Positions 6,763 through 12,274 of a stretch of DNA of 12,274 nt are shown here, one piece after another (position 1 is the first letter of the stretch; each line of letters starts with the position of its first letter). The position numbers and the translations under genes are program-made. The stretch covers positions 1 to 12,274 of the forward strand of contig JBFMHD010000072.1 of the NCBI GenBank assembly GCA_040752395.1, in the 5' to 3' direction. The notes under the pieces were generated by a model. That model was not told where the DNA came from and did no database searches. It was given only the letters and a program-made list of their open reading frames with translations. This stretch comes from JBFMHD01 sp040752395 [NCBI: Candidatus Hydrogenedentota bacterium] (lineage in GTDB: Bacteria > JBFMHD01).

Positions 6763-8187
6763 ATGAAAAACAAAAAAGTACTCTTTTTAAACCCGCCGGG
6801 TAAAGAGATATATATTCGGGATTATTATTGTTCCAAAGTCTCAAAAGCGTATTATTTACCACATCCTGTTGACCTCTTAATGCAAACAGGACATTTCGCT
6901 TCCAGAGGCTATGATATTAGTATTATTGATGCGATTGTGGATAGATTGAATGTTTCTATAACTATTAATAAAGTTAGAGAAATCAATCCTGATTTAATCA
7001 TATCTCAATGCGGTTCCGTATCATTTACTGAAGATAACTTGTTTTTTACTGAGATTAAAAAAATATTAAATGAAACAAAAATTTTATCATCAGGGGATCT
7101 GTTTTTAGAAGACCCGGGTTATTTTCTTGAAAATTATGCCTGGCTTGACGGCATAATAATAAACTGGTTTTGTGATGGCAGTCTAAATTATTTTGAGGGT
7201 AATTATGATATTGCAACTGGTCTGGTATTTAAAAAGAACAATGAGATAAGAGCTATTAGTAAAAAGACCGAGGGAAAATATGTTTCAATACCAAGACCAA
7301 AACATGAATTATTCTTTAATAAAAAATACAGGTATGCTTATGTGACGCATTATCCAATGGCAACCGTATTAACGAATTATGGTTGCCCATTTCCCTGCTC
7401 GTTTTGTATTATGCCGAAACTCGGTTTTTTAGTAAGAAAACCCGAGGATGTTATAGATGAGATTAAATTTTTGAAAAACAATGGTATCAGATATATCTAT
7501 TTTTCAGACCAGACTTTTTATGCTCATCCACAGGCAACAGATGCGATACTTGATTTTATGATAGAAGAAAAGATAGATATAGAATGGTGTTGTTTTACAA
7601 GAGTTGATAGAGTTGACGAAAAGAGACTGAAGAAAATGAAAAAAGCAGGGTGTAATGTTATTATGTTTGGAGTAGAATTTGCTGAAGATGAATTATTAAA
7701 TAGATATAAAAAGAATTATAGTTTAGAACAGGTCAGAGAAACATTCAGACTTGCTAAAGATATAGGTTTGAAAAGGATGGGGACGTTTCTTATAGGTCTG
7801 CCAGGTCAGACCGAAGAATCAATTAGAAAGACGCTGAATTTAGCTATCAAGCTCGAGGCTGATTATGCTTCTTTTAATGTCGCTGTTCCACGAGCTCAAA
7901 CCTCATTCAGGGAAGAAGCGCTCTCTAAAAAACTGATCATGGGAAATGATAGAATTATGGATCAATCAGGGAGTTTTATAACTATGGGAACAGGTGTTCT
8001 TTCCGCAGAAGATATATACCGTCTTAAAAACGAAGCATATTGTAAATTTTATTTTAGATTAGATTATTTATTAAAGCGATTATTAAAGATAAGAACAATG
8101 GATGAATTCAAAACACATTTTATAGAGGCTTTTTATATATTAAAAGGGATATTAAGTAAAGAGAAAACGAAAGGAGCTACGAGATAA
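6763..8187 (+). CDS. Radical SAM protein with N-terminal B12-binding-type domain
   Basis: A 474-residue protein with the layout of class B (cobalamin-binding) radical SAM enzymes. Residues 1-135 form a Rossmann-like domain (KKVLFLNPPG, then SRGYDISIIDA at 47-57). The radical SAM barrel follows, with its 4Fe-4S ligands Cys208, Cys212 and Cys215 in NYGCPFPCSFC. Further family marks are YIYFSDQTF (244-252), KKAGCNVIMFGVEF (293-306) and GTFLIGLPGQTEESI (340-354). The cobalamin-ligating DxHxxG motif is not visible, as in many members, so B12 use is uncertain. Such enzymes methylate or rearrange unactivated carbons, and several act on surface sugars, lipids or hopanoids. The stop directly abuts the glycosyltransferase start, so the two are probably one operon. 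The substrate is unknown, and a role in envelope glycan or lipid modification is inferred only from the neighbours. Confidence 0.9.
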   Translation: MKNKKVLFLNPPGKEIYIRDYYCSKVSKAYYLPHPVDLLMQTGHFASRGYDISIIDAIVDRLNVSITINKVREINPDLIISQCGSVSFTEDNLFFTEIKKILNETKILSSGDLFLEDPGYFLENYAWLDGIIINWFCDGSLNYFEGNYDIATGLVFKKNNEIRAISKKTEGKYVSIPRPKHELFFNKKYRYAYVTHYPMATVLTNYGCPFPCSFCIMPKLGFLVRKPEDVIDEIKFLKNNGIRYIYFSDQTFYAHPQATDAILDFMIEEKIDIEWCCFTRVDRVDEKRLKKMKKAGCNVIMFGVEFAEDELLNRYKKNYSLEQVRETFRLAKDIGLKRMGTFLIGLPGQTEESIRKTLNLAIKLEADYASFNVAVPRAQTSFREEALSKKLIMGNDRIMDQSGSFITMGTGVLSAEDIYRLKNEAYCKFYFRLDYLLKRLLKIRTMDEFKTHFIEAFYILKGILSKEKTKGATR

Positions 8188-9345
8188 ATGATTACACTCA
8201 ATATGGCTCGATGGATAGATAGAAAAATAGGTAGACCTATATGTTTTTTAATCTCTATATTAATAAAGTTTCGAAAAAGAAAGATACCAGATTTAAACAA
8301 AGTAAAAAAAATTTTAATAGTAAAGATGTTTGGATTCGGCACGATTATTCTTGCAAGCCCGGTATTTAAAATAATTAAAGATAATTGCGCTGATGTTAAA
8401 TTATATTTCTTAACGCTTTCGCAAAATAAAAATTTGTATGACGGCAGCAGATATCTTGATGACATAATTTATTTCGATATCAGTTCAATAACCAGATGCA
8501 TAACCTCATTTATTCGGATAGTCGCATGGCTATGGAAAGAAAGATGTGATGTGGTATTTGATTTTGAGATAGCTTCAAGAGCTACTGCTATAATATCATT
8601 TTTGAGTTTTAAGAGTCTTACTGTTGGATATGCGCCAGCCGGCAGTGGTAAGGATATTTTCGATGTAACGATACCTTATAATGAATCAATACATATAACA
8701 CGTATTTTTTTAAGAAGCCTGGATGCGGTTGGCTTTAGAATAAAAAATATAAATCTTTTAGAACTACCTATAACTGATACGGAAAAAAATAATGTAAATA
8801 ATTTTCTTTTTAAAAATAACATTACTGATTTCATCGTATTCAATCCCAACACAAGCGAACTTGCCATGGAAAGAATGTGGCCACTTGAATATTTCGCTTC
8901 ACTCGCTAAAAAAATATTAAACGAGTATAATAATATAAAATTAATTTTGGTTGGTGCCAGAGAAGATAAAGAAAGGTGTGAGATTGTAAAAGATTTGATA
9001 CGGGACGAAAATAAAGTTTTCCTGACCACCGGTATATTCTCTATTCGGGAGACAGCGTTTCTTTTAAGTAAAGCAAAAGTATTTATAAGTAATGATTCGG
9101 GTCCGCTACATTTAGGTGTTTTAGCCGGGGTACCCACTATCGGCCTTTTTGGACCTGAAACGCCTGTTCTTTATGGACCACTCGGAGAAAAACACAAAAC
9201 TATCTCTTCTGGCGAATTATGCAGCCCCTGTATTACGACATTTAAAGACAAAGTTGTTACGTGTAAGAAAAACGCTATCTGTATGAAAAAAATAACAGTT
9301 GAGCAGGTATTTGATGCGGTAAAAGAAAAAATTATATCAGGGTAA
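8188..9345 (+). CDS. Glycosyltransferase family 9 (heptosyltransferase-like) protein
   Basis: A 385-residue GT-B enzyme of the ADP-heptose:LPS heptosyltransferase family, expected at the inner face of the cytoplasmic membrane. An N-terminal extension of about 40 residues with an apolar, basic-flanked helix (GRPICFLISILIKFRKRK) precedes the first domain, KKILIVKMFGFGTIILASP (40-58). The C-terminal donor domain has VFNPNTS (217-223), LILVGARED (252-260), the signature NDSGPLHLGVLAG (302-314) and PTIGLFGPETPVLYGP (316-331), then the family's Cys cluster (GELCSPCI and CKKNAICMKKI, 342-369). The usual GD after the first strand is GT (51-52), so the Asp thought to act as base in WaaC is missing. 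The ATG at 8188 directly follows the previous stop, with AAGGAG at 8171-8176. The next in-frame ATG (8203) lacks such a site. The acceptor is unknown. Confidence 0.9.
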   Translation: MITLNMARWIDRKIGRPICFLISILIKFRKRKIPDLNKVKKILIVKMFGFGTIILASPVFKIIKDNCADVKLYFLTLSQNKNLYDGSRYLDDIIYFDISSITRCITSFIRIVAWLWKERCDVVFDFEIASRATAIISFLSFKSLTVGYAPAGSGKDIFDVTIPYNESIHITRIFLRSLDAVGFRIKNINLLELPITDTEKNNVNNFLFKNNITDFIVFNPNTSELAMERMWPLEYFASLAKKILNEYNNIKLILVGAREDKERCEIVKDLIRDENKVFLTTGIFSIRETAFLLSKAKVFISNDSGPLHLGVLAGVPTIGLFGPETPVLYGPLGEKHKTISSGELCSPCITTFKDKVVTCKKNAICMKKITVEQVFDAVKEKIISG

Positions 9346-11058
9346 AATCCCGCTCCTTGAGACTAAAATATTGTGTAAAACTAAATAGTCGATATCTGTT
9401 CTTTCAAAACAGGATAATGCATCAGATGGTGTATTGACTATGGGTTCTTCAGCATCATTGAATGAAGTATTTAATACCATAGGTACACCTGTTAGTTTTT
9501 TAAATTCTTCTATAAGTTTATAATATTTAGGATTATCTTGCTTATTTATTGTTTGAACCCTGCCTGTGCCATCAACATGGGTTATCGCAGGAACAATATC
9601 TGGTTTCTTGACCTTATACACAAGAAGCATAAAGGGTGATAGATGAACCCCATCAAAATATTCGCTCATATCTTCGGAAAGCACAGTTGGTGCAAACGGT
9701 CTGAAAGGCTCTCTATGTTTGACTTTACGATTTATTATTTCTTTCATTTCTGCTTTACGCGGGTCAGCAAGGATCGAGCGATTACCAAGAGCCCGTGGTC
9801 CCCACTCCATTCTACCCTGAAACCAACCCACAATATTACCTGTGGCTATAAGTTTTGCCACTATCTCTTCAATGTTATTATATTCTTTCCATTTGTATTG
9901 AGATTGAGAGACAGCATCTTTACATTCAATATCTGAGTAAGAGGGTCCGAGATAAGCATCTTGCAAGATAAAGTTTCTTGGGTAATTAAAGATAGTATTG
10001 TAGAGATAGAAAGCGCCGCCGACTGAGGCGCCTGCATCGTGTGCAGCTGGATGTATATGTATATCTTCAAATATGCCTGATTGAAGAACCCTTGAATTCG
10101 CAACGCAGTTTAATGCGACACCACCAGCTAAACACAGATATTTTTTCCCGGTTTTAGTTTTAAGATATCTTGCCATCTCAAGGATAATCTCCTCTGTCCT
10201 TTTTTGCGCTGCATAAGCGATTAGCATATGTCTTGTGGTAATCTCATCATCCTTTTTTCGTGCAGGTCCGAGTATCTCTTCCATTGATTCTGAATACCAT
10301 TTTGCTTCACCTCGGTGGTGTGTAAACATCTTTAAATCGAGCTCAAATCTTCCATCACCATACCATCTCACAAATTTTTTGAAAAATTCAATATAAGGGT
10401 TATCTTTATTCTCGCCGTATGAAGCAAGGCCCATTACCTTATATTCATCGCTGTTTGGTTTAAAACCAAGAAATTGAGTCATAGTGCCGTAGAGATTACC
10501 AAGTGAATGCGGGTAACCAATCTCTTTGATAACCTTTATCCTTGTTTCTTCACCAACACCGTATAATGTCGAAGACCATTCACCAGCAAAATCTATTGAT
10601 AATATAGCTGCCTCATCAAACCCTGAGATTAAAAAAGTACTCGCAGCATGACACAGATGATGCGGGATATAATGAAATCTGTTTTTAAAATTGTATCTCT
10701 TTATAAAGTCACGCTTCATTGTGTATTGTTTCCACCACGAGACAATGCTCCCGCCTCTTACAGCCTGACCCGCACTTCTACCTGAAAAATATGTTTTTGC
10801 AGTTGTGATGTTTTTTAAGATAATAATAGCCCGATGGTGTAATCCAAGAAAAGGCTGCCAGTAAAAAACTACCTCATCAACATCATTGATAGAAGCTTTT
10901 GCTTCTTTAAGACAATAATTTATAGCCTCTTTTGGGAACCCACCGTAATGTTTTATCCGATTGAATCTTTCTTCTTCAGTTGCAGCTATGAGTTTACCAT
11001 CTTTTATAATTGCGGCAGATGAATTATGAATGTTACAATTAAAACCAAGTATAAGCAT
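9337..11058 (-). CDS. Carbamoyltransferase, NodU/CmcH family
   Basis: A 573-residue enzyme of the O-carbamoyltransferase family (NodU, CmcH, TobZ), which makes carbamoyl-AMP from carbamoyl phosphate and ATP and transfers the carbamoyl group to a hydroxyl, usually on a sugar. The N-terminal ASKHA-type domain shows GFNCNIHNSSAAII (5-18), the metal-binding HHLCHAAS (133-140), SIDFAGE (154-160), LAGGVALNCVANS (310-322) and HDAGASVGGA (340-349). The C-terminal YrdC-like domain has GRMEWGPRALGNRS (415-428), FRPFAPTVL (452-460), HVDGTGRVQ (494-502) and LNTSFN with EEPIVNTP (529-544). All hallmark residues seem present and the length is typical. Start: ATG at 11058-11056 with AGGGG (11070-11066) 7 nt upstream. 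Its 3' end overlaps the convergent glycosyltransferase by 9 bp. Context suggests carbamoylation of a lipopolysaccharide or other surface sugar; the acceptor is not known. Confidence 0.95.
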   Translation of the reverse strand: MLILGFNCNIHNSSAAIIKDGKLIAATEEERFNRIKHYGGFPKEAINYCLKEAKASINDVDEVVFYWQPFLGLHHRAIIILKNITTAKTYFSGRSAGQAVRGGSIVSWWKQYTMKRDFIKRYNFKNRFHYIPHHLCHAASTFLISGFDEAAILSIDFAGEWSSTLYGVGEETRIKVIKEIGYPHSLGNLYGTMTQFLGFKPNSDEYKVMGLASYGENKDNPYIEFFKKFVRWYGDGRFELDLKMFTHHRGEAKWYSESMEEILGPARKKDDEITTRHMLIAYAAQKRTEEIILEMARYLKTKTGKKYLCLAGGVALNCVANSRVLQSGIFEDIHIHPAAHDAGASVGGAFYLYNTIFNYPRNFILQDAYLGPSYSDIECKDAVSQSQYKWKEYNNIEEIVAKLIATGNIVGWFQGRMEWGPRALGNRSILADPRKAEMKEIINRKVKHREPFRPFAPTVLSEDMSEYFDGVHLSPFMLLVYKVKKPDIVPAITHVDGTGRVQTINKQDNPKYYKLIEEFKKLTGVPMVLNTSFNDAEEPIVNTPSDALSCFERTDIDYLVLHNILVSRSGILP

Positions 11059-11085
11059 CTAACAACCCCTTTATTCACCCCCAAA

Positions 11086-11113
11086 ATTATATTGCCAGCT
11101 AACACATTGTCAA
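11086..11113 (-). promoter_or_regulatory. Consensus sigma-70 promoter for the carbamoyltransferase
   Basis: On the minus strand TTGACA (11113-11108) and TATAAT (11091-11086), both perfect, are separated by 16 bp. Transcription would start near 11079, giving a leader of about 20 nt that holds the AGGGG ribosome binding site. This is the strongest promoter-like sequence in the window. It implies the carbamoyltransferase is transcribed separately from the upstream membrane-protein gene. Confidence 0.75.
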
Positions 11114-11151
11114 ATAGTATTCCCTTAGAACCTGTGAAAAGATTGTAGTGA

Positions 11152-11171
11152 GCACCTTCAGGTGCGTTTTT
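11152..11171 (+). terminator. Short GC-rich hairpin followed by a T-run
   Basis: GCACC (11152-11156), loop TTCA and GGTGC (11161-11165) form a 5-bp hairpin followed by GTTTTT on the plus strand. It lies between two minus-strand genes. Read on the minus strand, the hairpin is followed by TCACTACAATC, not a T-run, so as a terminator it would act against plus-strand (antisense) transcription. It may instead be only the weak 3' boundary of the membrane-protein transcript. Confidence 0.35.
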
Positions 11172-11190
11172 AAGAAGTGGATTACAAATT

Positions 11191-11751
11191 TTATTTTGAG
11201 ACTGTTTCTGCTCTCTTTAGCTCTTCCTCTAATTCTTTAATCCTCTCTCTGCCTTTGATCTCTTTACCCACATTGCCTAAATATAAAGCAAAAAATGATA
11301 ATAAACACATCCGTATCAGTAAATTACCTATGGCTTCATAAGTATATTCATGAATCATTAAAAAGGTTATATAATAAATAGCAAATACAACTACCGCAAA
11401 TAAACCACCCTTTGCTTCATATAATATCGAAAGACTAATCACCGGGAAAAATAACAACATAAAAAATGGGCTATCTAATTCACCTGAGTATGTTATAAGT
11501 AATAATATAAAGATTATATCAATTAAACAGATGATAAATCCAAGAAGCTTTATTCTAATCCGATCAAGTGGTAAAATGAGTAATAGTATCCCATAAACTG
11601 AGACAATAATACCAAGTGTTTCAAGACTAATAATATTTTTCTCGGGTTGAAACTGGATAAGCACAATTACACAAAGAATCATTATAGCTCTTGCAGTGTT
11701 AATCATGGTTATTAAATAATTTTTGGATTGTTTTTTAATTTGTTCTGGCAT
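11191..11751 (-). CDS. Small six-helix membrane protein resembling a sensor-kinase input domain without kinase
   Basis: 186 residues with about six transmembrane helices (roughly 18-35, 43-61, 67-88, 96-112, 115-133, 139-160) and a short charged coiled coil at the C-terminus (GKEIKGRERIKELEEELKRAE, 162-182). The TYSGELDSPFFMLLFFPVI segment (87-105) and the helix layout resemble the N-terminal membrane module of some bacterial sensor histidine kinases, in which such a coiled coil leads into PAS or HisKA domains. Here a stop follows at once, and the 132 bp before the next gene hold no kinase remnant that I can see. The start is the ATG at 11751, with GAGGAAC (11763-11757) as ribosome binding site. 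Function is unknown; the sensor likeness is by pattern, not by search. It could be a truncated kinase or an independent small membrane protein. Confidence 0.8.
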   Translation of the reverse strand: MPEQIKKQSKNYLITMINTARAIMILCVIVLIQFQPEKNIISLETLGIIVSVYGILLLILPLDRIRIKLLGFIICLIDIIFILLLITYSGELDSPFFMLLFFPVISLSILYEAKGGLFAVVVFAIYYITFLMIHEYTYEAIGNLLIRMCLLSFFALYLGNVGKEIKGRERIKELEEELKRAETVSK

Positions 11752-11773
11752 AAATAGTTCCTCACATAAAAAG

Positions 11774-11793
11774 GTTAAAAGTTAAAAGTTAAG
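11774..11793. repeat. Tandem 7-mer, three copies
   Basis: GTTAAAA (11774-11780), GTTAAAA (11781-11787) and a degenerate GTTAAGA (11788-11794) lie in the spacer upstream of the membrane-protein gene. Simple A/T-rich slippage repeats of this kind add to the other short tandem repeats in the spacers of this window. Confidence 0.55.
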
Positions 11794-11837
11794 AAAAACA
11801 TCTTGTTTTTTTGTTTTGTGTAGCAACGTAACATACC

Positions 11838-11865
11838 AGTATGGCGACTTCTATAAAAAAGTCAA
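11838..11865 (-). promoter_or_regulatory. Possible promoter for the small membrane protein
   Basis: On the minus strand TTGACT (11865-11860) is followed after 16 bp by CATACT (11843-11838). The -35 sits inside the T-rich tail of the terminator at 11876-11903. The -10 is only a four-of-six match. The leader would be about 80 nt. Confidence 0.3.
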
Positions 11866-11903
11866 TAAAAAAAGTGGGCACTGCGCCTCTTAACGCAGTG
11901 CCC
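11866..11903 (-). terminator. Intrinsic terminator of the acidic-tail gene
   Basis: GGGCACTGCG (11876-11885) and CGCAGTGCCC (11894-11903) form a perfect 10-bp GC-rich stem with an 8-nt loop. Read on the minus strand the hairpin is followed by ACTTTTTTTATT, a proper U-tract, so it terminates transcription coming from the right. It is about 140 bp downstream of the stop at 12046-12048. The intervening 11904-12045 holds only T/C-rich sequence on the plus strand, a weak 6-bp hairpin (CTGAAA 12006-12011 / TTTCAG 12020-12025) and no gene. Confidence 0.85.
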
Positions 11904-12045
11904 TTACGTACTTCTCGCTTCTTCTAACCTCTTTCTCTTTTTTTTTACTTCTTGCCCTTCTTCCTTTGCTCTTTTATTACACCTTTAAACTTTTTTTAAT
12001 AACTCCTGAAATTTTAATTTTTCAGAGATTTTAAACCTTTAAAAA

Positions 12046-12274
12046 TTATTCCTCTTCGTTACTACTCTCTTCCTCTCCACCTTGTTCTTCACCACCCTGG
12101 TCTTCAGCTGGCTGTTCTTCCTTAGCGGGTTGCTCCTCTTCTGCTGGCTGTTCCTCTTCAGAAGGTTCCTCTCCTGCCTCTTCCTCAGCCACCTGCTCTT
12201 CTTCAGTAGTTTCCTCTTCACCTGCTTCTTCAACACCTTCTTCTTCACCCGCAGGTTCTTCAGTTGCTTCTTCT
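12046..12274 (-). CDS. Glu-rich acidic C-terminal tail of a protein (5' part beyond right edge)
   Basis: On the minus strand one frame stays open from the window edge to a TAA at 12048-12046, giving 75 residues. It is strikingly acidic: mostly Glu with Pro, Ala, Gln and Gly, including imperfect repeats of the type EEEQPAEEEQPAKEEQPAE, then DQGGEEQGGEEESSNEEE at the end. Such tails are disordered and occur on several kinds of protein, including ribosomal proteins, chaperones and surface proteins, so no function is assigned. An intrinsic terminator about 140 bp downstream on the same strand supports a real transcript ending here. The competing frame at 12039-12248 would be a Lys/Arg-rich protein and is the out-of-frame shadow of GAA/GAG codons. 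Confidence 0.75.
   Translation of the reverse strand, partial: EEATEEPAGEEEGVEEAGEEETTEEEQVAEEEAGEEPSEEEQPAEEEQPAKEEQPAEDQGGEEQGGEEESSNEEE

Noticed and set aside
12039-12248. A minus-strand frame for a Lys/Arg-rich 69-residue protein
   Set aside because: It is the shifted reading of GAA/GAG-rich codons. The neighbouring minus frame gives a coherent acidic tail open to the window edge and followed by a terminator.

Overview
The window is AT-rich (roughly a third G+C by eye) bacterial chromosome with compact genes and AT/pyrimidine-rich spacers. A heptosyltransferase-like family 9 glycosyltransferase and a signal-peptide protein point to a Gram-negative (diderm) cell. The radical SAM enzyme and the molybdenum hydroxylase subunit would suit an anaerobe, and thioredoxin reductase suits most lifestyles. 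Simple repeats and inverted repeats in the spacers recall genomes of uncultured candidate phyla (Omnitrophota-like lineages, for example), but that placement is only an impression. No transposase, phage gene, CRISPR array, tRNA or rRNA is visible.

Left part (1-2784): the 5' end of an ornithine cyclodeaminase/mu-crystallin family gene runs leftward off the window. A 217-bp promoter spacer separates it from a divergent rightward pair, thioredoxin reductase (trxB) and an RmuC-family protein, which overlap by 4 bp at ATGA. Middle (2785-6762): a spacer with six tandem octamers, an exported protein of unknown function, a structured leader, and a lone molybdopterin-binding (xanthine dehydrogenase/aldehyde oxidase type) large subunit. 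The last codons of that gene run into an inverted-repeat element.

Right part (6763-11058): a surface-glycan-type cluster. A B12-binding-domain radical SAM protein and a family 9 glycosyltransferase are adjacent and rightward. A NodU/CmcH-type carbamoyltransferase converges on them from the other strand, with a 9-bp overlap of the 3' ends. A plausible but unproven joint role is building and decorating (carbamoylating) a lipopolysaccharide or other envelope sugar. Behind the carbamoyltransferase, on the same strand, are a small six-helix membrane protein resembling a sensor-kinase input module with no kinase, a strong intrinsic terminator, and the glutamate-rich C-terminal end of a gene that enters from the right edge.

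No clearly new multi-gene system is evident. The points most worth a second look are the kinase-less sensor module, the orphan molybdenum hydroxylase subunit, the glycosyltransferase lacking the usual N-terminal Asp, the palindrome overlapping a probable leaderless promoter at 6707-6754, and the repeat material in the spacers.
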